In this document: piece after piece, positions 55,175 to 63,112 of the stretch | How positions within the stretch are numbered: the stretch's first letter is position 1 | Layout: each line of letters starts with the position of its first letter | Assembly (NCBI RefSeq): GCF_001047675.1 | Contig: NZ_CP011975.1 | Location: forward strand, 2,830,073 to 2,894,072 | Length of the DNA: 64,000 bases | Direction of reading: 5' to 3' | Source: Yersinia aleksiciae | GTDB lineage: Bacteria; Pseudomonadota; Gammaproteobacteria; Enterobacterales; Enterobacteriaceae | The notes under the pieces: generated by a model | Told to the model about the DNA's origin: nothing | Databases searched by the model: none | The model's input: the letters and a program-made list of their open reading frames with translations, nothing else | Program-made: the position numbers and the translations under genes

Positions 55175-55582
55175 TTAGCTGATAATTCGCTCGCGAGCCA
55201 ACTCCGCCAAAAACTGGCTCCGGTTTTTATAGCCAGGGTGTGTCGCGATAAATTTATCAATCGCAGTCAGCAGGTTTTGTGACATGGTCAGATTGAATTT
55301 AACTGCCTTACTCTCATATTTGGCCGGATCAATCTCAACAAACCCCAAAATCCCACCATCCTCTTTTAGGCGTGGATCACCAATATAGCGTTGCGGATCC
55401 TTGGACGGAGTCGGTAATGGAAAGCCCTCATCCATTAGTGCTTCAATATGAACAGCAAAGGCTTCCTCCGCATTTTTGCTGATATCAGCGAGGGTACTGC
55501 CCGCAAAGAAACAGCCGTCAATATCGGGAAAATAGCCGTCGAATCCTTCATCGGTACTGAAGATAAAAATAGGGTAGATCAT
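55175..55582 (-). CDS. hicB: HicB-family antitoxin-like protein without a partner toxin
   Basis: The 135-residue product has the HicB-like fold at the N-terminus (YFPDIDGCFFAGSTLADISKNAEEAF) and a ribbon-helix-helix DNA-binding tail (KFNLTMSQNLLTAIDKFIATHPGYKNRSQFLAELAR), the two-domain layout of HicB antitoxins that bind HicA toxin and repress their own promoter. ATG 55582 has AGGGAG six bases upstream. No HicA-size gene lies on either side; a 12-codon stub that looks like the start of hicA is directly upstream. It lies between cysH and iap. It may be an inactive remnant or a domesticated regulator. Confidence 0.85.
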   Translation of the reverse strand: MIYPIFIFSTDEGFDGYFPDIDGCFFAGSTLADISKNAEEAFAVHIEALMDEGFPLPTPSKDPQRYIGDPRLKEDGGILGFVEIDPAKYESKAVKFNLTMSQNLLTAIDKFIATHPGYKNRSQFLAELARERIIS

Positions 55583-55600
55583 GGTTAACTCCCTAAGCAT

Positions 55601-55639
55601 CTATGCTTTGGTTAAATCAATTAATTCGCCACTCTCCAT
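55601..55639 (-). pseudogene. hicA: Truncated hicA toxin start (remnant)
   Basis: Directly upstream of hicB an ATG at 55639, with TGGAG five bases before it, opens a 12-codon frame, MESGELIDLTKA, ending at TAG 55601. The first residues match the usual HicA start (M-[EKD]-S-x-E-L-I-x-L). The roughly 45 following residues, including the catalytic histidine region, are missing, so this is an internal deletion rather than a frameshift. The assignment rests on a short match and is an inference. Confidence 0.5.
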
Positions 55640-55659
55640 GTGATCTCCAGGTGAGTTGC

Positions 55660-55730
55660 TGGTGGGTATTGCACCCACCATCGAGATTGAGTCAATTAAT
55701 TGTAGGAGTTATACCCACCGAGAGTTATAC
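55660..55730. promoter_or_regulatory. Candidate hicAB operator region
   Basis: Upstream of the hicA stub lie a perfect inverted repeat TGGTGGGT-ATTGC-ACCCACCA (55660-55680) and two direct copies of GAGTTATAC (55706-55714 and 55722-55730). Such symmetrical sites are typical of ribbon-helix-helix autoregulation; binding by HicB is inferred. Confidence 0.4.
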
Positions 55731-55742
55731 GCGAAAGACACG

Positions 55743-55767
55743 AAAAAAGGCGGTCAAAATGACCGCC
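55743..55767 (-). terminator. Rho-independent terminator after iap
   Basis: On the minus strand GGCGGTCA and TGACCGCC form a perfect 8-bp stem with a 3-base loop (stem 55749-55767), followed by TTTTTT. Confidence 0.9.
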
Positions 55768-55825
55768 TGAACGTTGAATTTATGGTGTTTTTGTTCATTT
55801 TGCGTAGCGCTTCGCAGCGCTAAAA

Positions 55826-56878
55826 TTATTTCTTCGCGGCAGCTAACGTTTCGATCAGGGGGAGGAGTATTTTTACCGTGTCATGGGTGCGTTTAGTGAT
55901 GCGGCCCGGTAAGAATTTATCCAGATAATTTAAGTTATCCAACTGACTCTGGTGGCGAGTTGTGCCTTGTGGGAAGTGGCTGCTGATGGCGCGTTGCTGG
56001 CAACCCTCTTTGTTGCCTAAGCTGTAGTTACTGGCTTCGACGGATAACAGCGGCAATCCAGCAGTGGCGAAGAGATTTTTATCTACCCGACACGGAGCGC
56101 TGACCTGATTTTTAACGGTTGCGGCGGTAATGCCATAACGCCGTGCCAACTTCAGTGCCTGCTCTTTGGCGGCAATGGCCGAGGGTTGGTTACTGGCATT
56201 AAAATAGAGGCGGTCACCGGTAATCAGATTATCCAGATTGATCACCAACAAGGTATTGGCTCTCTCTGTTTTGCTCATTCGTTGCAGATAGTTCTCGGTG
56301 CCTTGTGCCCCAATCTCCTCCGCGCTGAGGGCGACAAAACGCAGATCATAGCGCAGTGGAACGGTTTTCAGACGCTCGGCCAGTTCCAGCATGACACCCA
56401 CTCCAGCGGCATTGTCATCGACACCTTGCAGTGTCAGACCCCCAAGATTTTTATCTAACTCGGTATCACTTTGCGGCGTGTAAGTATCAAAGTGCGCCAT
56501 GATCACGATCTGTTTCTGTTCATCCGCTTTACTGGCCGCAGTATTATTCGTGGCTGTCGCGTTGCGCGCCGCAATCACTGATGTCGCACTCAGTGTCCGC
56601 CAGCTCTGCTTGCCATTTTTACTGGTATAGAGATAGCGGGTATTAAAACCGCGCATATTGCTTTGATAGCCCATCTGCTGAAAGTGATGATTGATGTACT
56701 CGGCAGCCAGTAGCTCGGCAGGACTGCCCGCCATTCGGCCGGGGAAGTAGGTGCTAATATGGCGAGTTTGCTGCTCAGCAATGTTGCCAGCGGCTTGAGT
56801 TGTGGCGGCCTGCAATGGCAGCACGGCACTGAAACACAGGGTGAATAATGCCCACTTTAGGCAACGGCGGGAAAACAT
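55826..56878 (-). CDS. iap: Alkaline phosphatase isozyme conversion aminopeptidase
   Basis: Periplasmic M28-family zinc aminopeptidase that in E. coli trims the N-terminus of alkaline phosphatase. The signal peptide ends near PLQA (residue 24). Zinc-site motifs are MAHFDTYTP, VDDNAAGVGVMLE, SAEEIGAQGTENYL and INLDNL. It is 350 residues. In E. coli iap flanks the CRISPR locus next to cysH; here only hicB and its terminator separate iap from cysH. Confidence 0.93.
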   Translation of the reverse strand: MFSRRCLKWALFTLCFSAVLPLQAATTQAAGNIAEQQTRHISTYFPGRMAGSPAELLAAEYINHHFQQMGYQSNMRGFNTRYLYTSKNGKQSWRTLSATSVIAARNATATNNTAASKADEQKQIVIMAHFDTYTPQSDTELDKNLGGLTLQGVDDNAAGVGVMLELAERLKTVPLRYDLRFVALSAEEIGAQGTENYLQRMSKTERANTLLVINLDNLITGDRLYFNASNQPSAIAAKEQALKLARRYGITAATVKNQVSAPCRVDKNLFATAGLPLLSVEASNYSLGNKEGCQQRAISSHFPQGTTRHQSQLDNLNYLDKFLPGRITKRTHDTVKILLPLIETLAAAKK

Positions 56879-57167
56879 ACCGAAATATCCTTGTTATAGT
56901 CTGGGCCATGCCTGCTGGCATGGATAACGCGGCGCTTAGCGGTGCTTAGTATGAAACTGTCTGCACAAATTAACAATTTGTATGATTCTTAAATTGCAGA
57001 AAGATGGACCCGAAAAAAGCCCCTGCCAAAACGGGCTAACATAGCTGGGAGCTATACTATTACGGCTATATATCATTATGGAACTTGTAATTACTTTTCG
57101 TCATTTCATAAGGTCAGGCCCCCCACCTATAGTCACCCTACGCTTTATCATGTAATCGAAGGATGTT

Positions 57168-58586
57168 GTGGACTATCTACCTCTATTTGCCGACTTAAAA
57201 CAGCGCCCAGTGCTGGTGGTTGGCGGCGGTGAAGTTGCTGCGCGAAAAATTGAATTGCTACACCGCGCTGGCGCTCAAGTGCGGGTAGTGGCTCAAACGC
57301 TTTCATCTGAACTCGAACAACAGTATCTGGATGACCGTATTCACTGGCAGGCAAAGGTCTTCTTGCCCGAACAGTTGGATGAGGTGTTTCTGGTGATTGC
57401 GGCCACTAACGATACCGCACTGAATGCCGCTGTTTTCGCTGCTGCTGATCAACGGCATATTTTGGCCAATGTGGTGGATGATCAACCTCTCTGCTCGTTT
57501 ATCTTCCCGTCGATTGTCGATCGCTCCCCCTTGGTGGTGGCGATCTCCTCTGCCGGTCAAGCGCCCGTGTTGGCGCGGATATTGCGCGAGAAACTGGAAG
57601 CATTGTTGCCGGCCAGTCTGGGTGACATGGCGGCAGTGGCTGGGCGTTGGCGTAGCCGCGTTAAGCAGCAGATTCACTCAATGGGCGCACGTCGCCGCTT
57701 TTGGGAGAACGCCTTCAGTGGCCGTTTTGCCAGCTTGATCAGTCGTGGTCAGCTCGCGCAGGCAGAAGACGAATTACAACAATCAATCGCGGGGCAGGGC
57801 AGTACGCTCGGTGAAGTGGCCTTAGTGGGTGCAGGCCCCGGCGATCCTGGCTTGCTGACCTTACGCGGCCTACAAGTTATTCAGCAGGCTGATGTGGTGC
57901 TGTATGACCATTTAGTCAGCCCCGAGGTTTTAGATTTGGTTCGCCGCGATGCTGAACGTATTTGTGTCGGCAAACGGGCGGGGGCGCACTCGGTGGCGCA
58001 GGAAGAGACCAATCAATTACTGGTCACACTCGCACAGCAAGGGAAGCGGGTGGTGCGGCTGAAGGGGGGCGATCCCTTTATCTTTGGTCGTGGTGGCGAA
58101 GAGTTACAAGTGGTGGCGCGTGCGGGTATTGCGTTTCAGGTGGTGCCGGGGGTGACGGCGGCTGCGGGGGCGACAGCCTACGCCGGTATCCCCCTGACAC
58201 ACCGTGACCATGCGCAGAGCGTGACCTTTATTACCGGCCATTGCCGCAGCGATGGCGGTGAGTTGGATTGGCAAGCACTGGCCCGTGGCCGCCAGACTCT
58301 GGCGATTTACATGGGGACCGTAAAAGCGGCTGAAATCAGCCAGCAGTTAATCACTCATGGCCGCGCTAGCACTACGCCAGTGGCGGTCATCAGTCGGGGT
58401 ACCCGCGCGGACCAACAGGTTCGGACCGGCACATTGGCCCAGCTAGAGTCATTAGCACATCAGGCTCCCACACCGGCACTGCTGGTTATCGGTGAAGTGG
58501 TGGATTTACATCACCAAATCGCTTGGTTTGGGCAACAGCAACAGACTGAACAGGCCATCAGCCCGTCAGTCGTGAATTTGGCATAA
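57168..58586 (+). CDS. cysG: Siroheme synthase (trifunctional)
   Basis: Converts uroporphyrinogen III to siroheme, the CysI cofactor. The N-terminal CysG(B) half ([43 protein letters not shown]) does the oxidation and chelation; the C-terminal half ([42 protein letters not shown]) is the SAM uroporphyrinogen methyltransferase. GTG 57168, with AAGGA upstream, gives 472 residues, against about 457 in E. coli. Here cysG leads cysDNC, whereas in E. coli it belongs to the nirBDC operon; a second copy elsewhere in the genome is possible. Confidence 0.95.
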   Translation: MDYLPLFADLKQRPVLVVGGGEVAARKIELLHRAGAQVRVVAQTLSSELEQQYLDDRIHWQAKVFLPEQLDEVFLVIAATNDTALNAAVFAAADQRHILANVVDDQPLCSFIFPSIVDRSPLVVAISSAGQAPVLARILREKLEALLPASLGDMAAVAGRWRSRVKQQIHSMGARRRFWENAFSGRFASLISRGQLAQAEDELQQSIAGQGSTLGEVALVGAGPGDPGLLTLRGLQVIQQADVVLYDHLVSPEVLDLVRRDAERICVGKRAGAHSVAQEETNQLLVTLAQQGKRVVRLKGGDPFIFGRGGEELQVVARAGIAFQVVPGVTAAAGATAYAGIPLTHRDHAQSVTFITGHCRSDGGELDWQALARGRQTLAIYMGTVKAAEISQQLITHGRASTTPVAVISRGTRADQQVRTGTLAQLESLAHQAPTPALLVIGEVVDLHHQIAWFGQQQQTEQAISPSVVNLA

Positions 58587-58596
58587 AGGATCTGTT

Positions 58597-59505
58597 ATGG
58601 ACGAAAAACGACTCACTCATTTACGGCAATTGGAGGCGGAGAGCATCCATATCATCCGTGAAGTGGCCGCCGAATTCGGTAACCCGGTGATGCTCTACTC
58701 CATCGGTAAGGACTCCTCTGTGATGCTGCATCTGGCGCGCAAGGCATTCTTCCCCGGTAACTTGCCCTTCCCGTTATTGCATGTGGATACCGGCTGGAAA
58801 TTCCGTGAGATGTACGAATTCCGCGACCGCACAGCCAAAGCCTTTGGCTGCGAATTGCTGGTGCATCGCAATCCGGAAGGGGTAGCGATGGGAATAAATC
58901 CGTTTGTCCATGGCAGTGCCAAACATACCGATATCATGAAAACCGAGGGCCTCAAGCAGGCGCTGAACAAATATGGTTTTGATGCGGCTTTCGGTGGCGC
59001 GCGGCGTGACGAAGAGAAATCACGTGCCAAAGAGCGAATCTACTCTTTCCGTGACCGTTTCCACCGCTGGGACCCGAAAAATCAGCGCCCTGAGCTGTGG
59101 CACAACTACAACGGCCAGATTAACAAAGGCGAAAGTATCCGCGTCTTCCCACTCTCCAACTGGACTGAGCTGGATATCTGGCAATATATCTTCTTGGAGA
59201 AAATCGACATTGTGCCGCTGTATCTGGCGAAACCACGGCCTGTGTTGGAACGTGATGGCATGTTGCTCATGGTGGATGACGATCGTATCGATTTACAGCC
59301 GGGCGAGGTCATTACTCAGAAGATGGTGCGTTTTCGCACATTGGGTTGCTGGCCACTGACCGGTGCGGTGGAGTCCGAGGCAGAAACCTTGCCCGCCATC
59401 ATCGAAGAGATGCTTATCTCGACCACCAGTGAACGTCAGGGTCGTATGATCGACCGCGATCAATCCGGCTCCATGGAGCTTAAAAAGCGTCAGGGATATT
59501 TCTGA
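58597..59505 (+). CDS. cysD: Sulfate adenylyltransferase subunit 2
   Basis: Small, catalytic subunit of ATP sulfurylase, making adenosine 5'-phosphosulfate from sulfate and ATP. The PP-loop motif [13 protein letters not shown] and the blocks [26 protein letters not shown] and [19 protein letters not shown] are intact. It is 302 residues, as in E. coli. AAGGATCT lies before ATG, 10 bases after the cysG stop; cysN follows after 10 bases. Confidence 0.97.
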   Translation: MDEKRLTHLRQLEAESIHIIREVAAEFGNPVMLYSIGKDSSVMLHLARKAFFPGNLPFPLLHVDTGWKFREMYEFRDRTAKAFGCELLVHRNPEGVAMGINPFVHGSAKHTDIMKTEGLKQALNKYGFDAAFGGARRDEEKSRAKERIYSFRDRFHRWDPKNQRPELWHNYNGQINKGESIRVFPLSNWTELDIWQYIFLEKIDIVPLYLAKPRPVLERDGMLLMVDDDRIDLQPGEVITQKMVRFRTLGCWPLTGAVESEAETLPAIIEEMLISTTSERQGRMIDRDQSGSMELKKRQGYF

Positions 59506-59515
59506 GGAGCGCCCG

Positions 59516-61015
59516 ATGAACACCAAATTACAAACTCAACCTGTTACTGCCCAACCATCAGCACCAGAAAACAGGTCGATGATTCTACAAAGCAGCTCCA
59601 TCGCCGAGCAAATCGCCAACGAAGGTGGTGTAGAAGCCTACCTGCATGCGCAGCAGCATAAAACTATGCTGCGCTTTTTGACCTGCGGCAGCGTCGATGA
59701 CGGCAAAAGTACCCTGATTGGGCGTTTGCTGCACGATACTCGCCAAATCTACGAAGATCAGCTTACTACGCTACATACTGACAGCAAACGCATCGGTACA
59801 CAGGGCGAAAAACTGGATCTGGCGCTACTGGTGGATGGCTTACAGGCCGAGCGTGAGCAGGGCATCACCATTGATGTGGCTTATCGTTACTTCTCGACTG
59901 AAAAGCGCAAATTTATCATTGCCGACACGCCGGGGCATGAGCAATACACCCGCAACATGGCAACCGGCGCGTCAACTTGTGATCTGGCGATTTTGTTGAT
60001 TGATGCCCGCAAAGGGGTGTTGGATCAAACCCGTCGCCACAGCTTTATTGCGACCTTACTGGGTATTCGCCATTTAGTCGTGGCGGTGAACAAGATGGAT
60101 TTGGTGGATTATCAGGAGAGTGTCTTCGAGCAATTTAAAGAGGATTACCTGAGTTTTGCCGAGCAGTTACCGACAGATCTGGATATTAAGTTTGTCCCGC
60201 TCTCCGCACTGGATGGCGATAATGTGGCCTCGCCTAGCGAGAGAATGAATTGGTACTCCGGCCCGACGCTACTTGAAGTGCTGGAAAGTGTGGATGTGGT
60301 GAATGCCAGCCGCCAACAGCCATTGCGCTTCCCGGTGCAGTACGTTAATCGGCCAAATCTGGATTTCCGTGGCTATGCTGGCACCTTGTCAGCGGGCATG
60401 GTGCGAGTTGGGCAAAAAGTGAAAGTGTTGCCCTCTGGTGTGGAGTCGACAGTGGCGCGTATCGTCACTTTTGATGGCGATTTGACCCAAGCCGTCCCCG
60501 GTGAAGCTATCACGCTGGTACTGACCGATGAAGTGGATATCAGCCGTGGTGACCTGCTGGTGGATGCCTGTGAAACCCTAAAAGCGGCGCAGAATGCGCT
60601 GGTGGATATTGTATGGATGGCTGAACAACCGCTGGTGGTTGGGCAGAGTTATGACATCAAAGTGGCGGGTAAAAAGACCCGAGCACGAGTTGAAAATATC
60701 CAATATCAGGTCGAGATCAACTCGCTCACTCAGCGGGTGGTGGAGAGCTTGCCACTCAATGGCATCGGCTTAGTTGAACTGGCGTTCGATGAGCCGCTGG
60801 TGCTGGACAGCTATCAGCGTAATCGCGATACCGGCGGCATGATCTTTATTGATCGGCTGAGTAATGTCACGGTCGGCGCGGGTTTAATTCGTGAAACATT
60901 GGCGTCGGTTTATCAGGAAAGTACCGCCTTCAGTGCGTTTGAGTTGGAGCTGAATGCGCTGGTTCGTCGCCACTTCCCGCATTGGGGTGCGCGTGATCTG
61001 TTAGGGGGGAAATAG
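59516..61015 (+). CDS. cysN: Sulfate adenylyltransferase subunit 1 (GTPase)
   Basis: GTPase subunit that drives ATP sulfurylase by GTP hydrolysis. G-domain motifs are [18 protein letters not shown] and NKMD, followed by EF-Tu-like beta-barrels. It is 499 residues with a polar N-terminal extension of about 20 residues before [16 protein letters not shown] relative to E. coli. AGGAG precedes ATG 59516. Confidence 0.97.
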   Translation: MNTKLQTQPVTAQPSAPENRSMILQSSSIAEQIANEGGVEAYLHAQQHKTMLRFLTCGSVDDGKSTLIGRLLHDTRQIYEDQLTTLHTDSKRIGTQGEKLDLALLVDGLQAEREQGITIDVAYRYFSTEKRKFIIADTPGHEQYTRNMATGASTCDLAILLIDARKGVLDQTRRHSFIATLLGIRHLVVAVNKMDLVDYQESVFEQFKEDYLSFAEQLPTDLDIKFVPLSALDGDNVASPSERMNWYSGPTLLEVLESVDVVNASRQQPLRFPVQYVNRPNLDFRGYAGTLSAGMVRVGQKVKVLPSGVESTVARIVTFDGDLTQAVPGEAITLVLTDEVDISRGDLLVDACETLKAAQNALVDIVWMAEQPLVVGQSYDIKVAGKKTRARVENIQYQVEINSLTQRVVESLPLNGIGLVELAFDEPLVLDSYQRNRDTGGMIFIDRLSNVTVGAGLIRETLASVYQESTAFSAFELELNALVRRHFPHWGARDLLGGK

Positions 61016-61016
61016 C

Positions 61017-61637
61017 GTGCCAATCGATCACGTGACACCAGCCGATGAGAATATCGTCTGGCACCCCCATGCGGTAACGCGACAGGATCGTGAGCAGCAG
61101 CATGGGCATCAGGGCGTGGTGCTCTGGTTTACTGGGTTGTCCGGCTCAGGAAAATCCACGGTGGCCGGCGCACTGGAACAAGCGCTGTTCGCCCGTGGTG
61201 TTAGTACTTACTTGCTAGATGGCGACAATGTACGCCATGGTTTGTGCCGTGACTTGGGTTTTTCTGATGACGATCGGCGCGAAAATATCCGTCGGGTCGG
61301 CGAAGTCGCCAAACTGATGGTGGACGCGGGTCTGGTGGTGCTAACGGCGTTTATCTCGCCCCATCGTGCCGAGCGACAAATGGTGCGCGATATGTTGGCA
61401 TCAGGCCAGTTTATTGAGGTGTTTGTTGATACGCCGTTGGCGATTTGCGAAGCTCGCGATCCTAAAGGTTTATACAAAAAAGCCCGTGCTGGCGAGCTGA
61501 AAAACTTCACCGGCATCGACTCTATTTACGAATCACCTGAGCAGGCAGATATTCATTTGCAGGGTGAACAATTAGTAACAAATTTGATTGAACAATTGTT
61601 AGACGTGCTGCGTGGTCGCGCTATTATCAAATCCTAA
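61017..61637 (+). CDS. cysC: Adenylyl-sulfate kinase
   Basis: Phosphorylates APS to PAPS, the CysH substrate. Walker A is [31 protein letters not shown] and [13 protein letters not shown] are conserved. It starts at GTG 61017, one base after the cysN stop, with GGGGGG upstream; 206 residues. A decayed ERIC element follows its TAA stop by 4 bases. Confidence 0.97.
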   Translation: MPIDHVTPADENIVWHPHAVTRQDREQQHGHQGVVLWFTGLSGSGKSTVAGALEQALFARGVSTYLLDGDNVRHGLCRDLGFSDDDRRENIRRVGEVAKLMVDAGLVVLTAFISPHRAERQMVRDMLASGQFIEVFVDTPLAICEARDPKGLYKKARAGELKNFTGIDSIYESPEQADIHLQGEQLVTNLIEQLLDVLRGRAIIKS

Positions 61638-61641
61638 ACCA

Positions 61642-61712
61642 ATACCCTTAGCCCCTACTGCCACTGGGTTGTTAGCTTGCTGCCAACCTGTGACGTCAAT
61701 GGCTTTGGGTAT
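61642..61712 (+). repeat. Decayed ERIC element after cysC
   Basis: It has the terminal inverted repeats ATACCC and GGGTAT and arm sequence CTTGCTGCCAACCTGTGACG but lacks the central core, leaving about 71 bases. Confidence 0.7.
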
Positions 61713-61773
61713 AATGACTAAGCCGGCAAAACGTCCTTAGAACGTGCTGGTAAATTGTACCTACAGGATTTCT

Positions 61774-62091
61774 ATGCAGAATGTCACCCAAATGATGATC
61801 GACGAACAGCGGGAGCGGGATGAACCTTCATACTCCTTTCTCGGTGGTGTCACTGGTTTTGTTTTCTATTGGCTGGCGTTTGCGATCCCCTTCTTTGTCT
61901 ACGGCCCCAATACCGTCTTCTTTCTGCTCTATACCTGGCCGTTCTTCTTAGCGCTGATGCCGGTCTCCGTGTTGATTGGCATTGTACTCAGTGTGCTATC
62001 GCGCGGTAATCTGCTGGTGACCATCGGGGGCTCCGGGATTGCGGTGCTGTGCCTATTCTGGATGCTGTTCTCCTTTCTCACGGGCTGGTGA
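61774..62091 (+). CDS. ygbE: YgbE family inner membrane protein (DUF3561)
   Basis: Small membrane protein similar to E. coli YgbE, which also follows cysC. From ATG 61774 (AGGA five bases upstream) it has 105 residues with a charged N-terminus and three hydrophobic segments, including the conserved YGPNTVFFLLYTWPFFLALMPV. An open frame 10 codons longer is not needed. Function unknown. Confidence 0.88.
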   Translation: MQNVTQMMIDEQRERDEPSYSFLGGVTGFVFYWLAFAIPFFVYGPNTVFFLLYTWPFFLALMPVSVLIGIVLSVLSRGNLLVTIGGSGIAVLCLFWMLFSFLTGW

Positions 62092-62212
62092 GCGCTGAAT
62101 CAGCGGGCTACTGAGGCGTAATCCGCTAACAGCCCGCAATGACTCCCTCGCTATTCGCTATCGTATCCCTTCCCATGTCGCTGCCAGCTTGAAGAATGGC
62201 AGAGGCGTTATC

Positions 62213-62668
62213 TCAGAGATTTTGTCGCTGCTCATAATAGCTGATGCGTTCCACCTTTTCGGTTGAGCTACCGCCATCGAAATCACAATCAAGCCAGGTA
62301 TCGACTAAGGTTTTGGCTAACTCAACACCAATCACCCGCGCCCCCAGACAGATGATCTGTGCATTATTACTTTTTCTGGCCCGTTGGGCGGAGAAGGGGT
62401 CATGGCACTGTGCGGCACGAATGCCCAGCACTTTATTGGCCGAGATACTCATACCAATGCCAGTTCCACAGATCAAAATCCCGCGTTCATGCTTCCCATC
62501 TTTAATGGTCTGAGCAACCTGAACGGCGATATCGGGATAGAGGGTGGGTTCGCGTTGTTGATCGCAACTGTAATCGACGACAGTTATGTTTTTGTTTTGC
62601 AGAAAGGTAAGAATCTGATTTTTCATCTCAATAGCCGCATCATCACAGCCGATGGCAATAGATAACAT
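62213..62668 (-). CDS. RpiB/LacAB family sugar-phosphate isomerase
   Basis: A 151-residue aldose-ketose isomerase of the RpiB/LacAB fold. The catalytic cysteine is C67 (ILICGTGIGMSISANK), aligned with C66 of E. coli RpiB. Two usual active-site histidines differ: the GCDH motif reads GCDD (D10), and the histidine aligned with H99 is serine (S100, in ARKSNN). In E. coli RpiB H99 is thought to open the furanose ring. With a tetritol dehydrogenase encoded divergently, I infer it acts on a tetrose phosphate such as erythrulose 4-phosphate/erythrose 4-phosphate. Ribose 5-phosphate or galactose 6-phosphate isomerase remain alternatives. Confidence 0.85.
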   Translation of the reverse strand: MLSIAIGCDDAAIEMKNQILTFLQNKNITVVDYSCDQQREPTLYPDIAVQVAQTIKDGKHERGILICGTGIGMSISANKVLGIRAAQCHDPFSAQRARKSNNAQIICLGARVIGVELAKTLVDTWLDCDFDGGSSTEKVERISYYEQRQNL

Positions 62669-62961
62669 ATTTCACCCCTTAACAAATTGAACGGCAACCC
62701 GATTAATCACTTTTATTGCTGCCATACATTATTGGCGAGCTGATAGCTGGGTGTTTCAGCATCAGGAACAGGATACAACGGCATCAAACAAAAGTTATTA
62801 TCATGTTCATATGCCCATCATATTCATCCTTTTCATATGATCAGTCAATAAACTTATGATCATTTTTAAAAAAGCTTTGATGTTGTTTTGATCTCTTGTT
62901 GACTCTATCCAAGCCCTCAATTGCCCACAAAAACAAGGGGTATTACGGTTTTTCTTTTATT

Positions 62962-62977
62962 TATGATCTCCCTCACA
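62962..62977 (+). promoter_or_regulatory. Putative CRP-cAMP site
   Basis: TATGA-TCTCCC-TCACA matches the CRP consensus TGTGA-N6-TCACA at nine of ten defined positions. It lies between the divergent isomerase and dehydrogenase genes, about 135 bases before the latter, consistent with catabolite control. Confidence 0.6.
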
Positions 62978-63017
62978 GCCTGAGTATTTTCTAATAGCGT
63001 AAATCCGCTGCTTAATT

Positions 63018-63036
63018 GTACTGTTCAATAGTACAT
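63018..63036. promoter_or_regulatory. Inverted repeat upstream of the polyol dehydrogenase
   Basis: TGTACT-N7-AGTACA is a perfect 6-bp inverted repeat about 77 bases before the dehydrogenase start; a candidate operator for a local regulator, not identified in the window. Confidence 0.4.
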
Positions 63037-63112
63037 TTAAAGATCTTATGTTCATATCGTGTTTATGGCGAATTTAAATATATGACAAGAATAATTGTTG
63101 AAGGAGTCAATC

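Larger units (their letters stand above)
62669..63112. other. Divergent control region of the polyol locus
   Basis: About 440 AT-rich bases with no gene. The decamer ATGTTCATAT occurs twice (62803-62812, 63049-63058), and TTCATATG again at 62832-62839; a TATGATCAT palindromic word lies at 62855-62863. A CRP-like site and an inverted repeat are listed separately. Confidence 0.6.

Noticed and set aside
55123..57167. Possible CRISPR-cas locus next to iap, as in E. coli
   Set aside because: The space between cysH and cysG holds only hicB, a terminator and iap; no repeated spacer-separated units or cas genes were seen.
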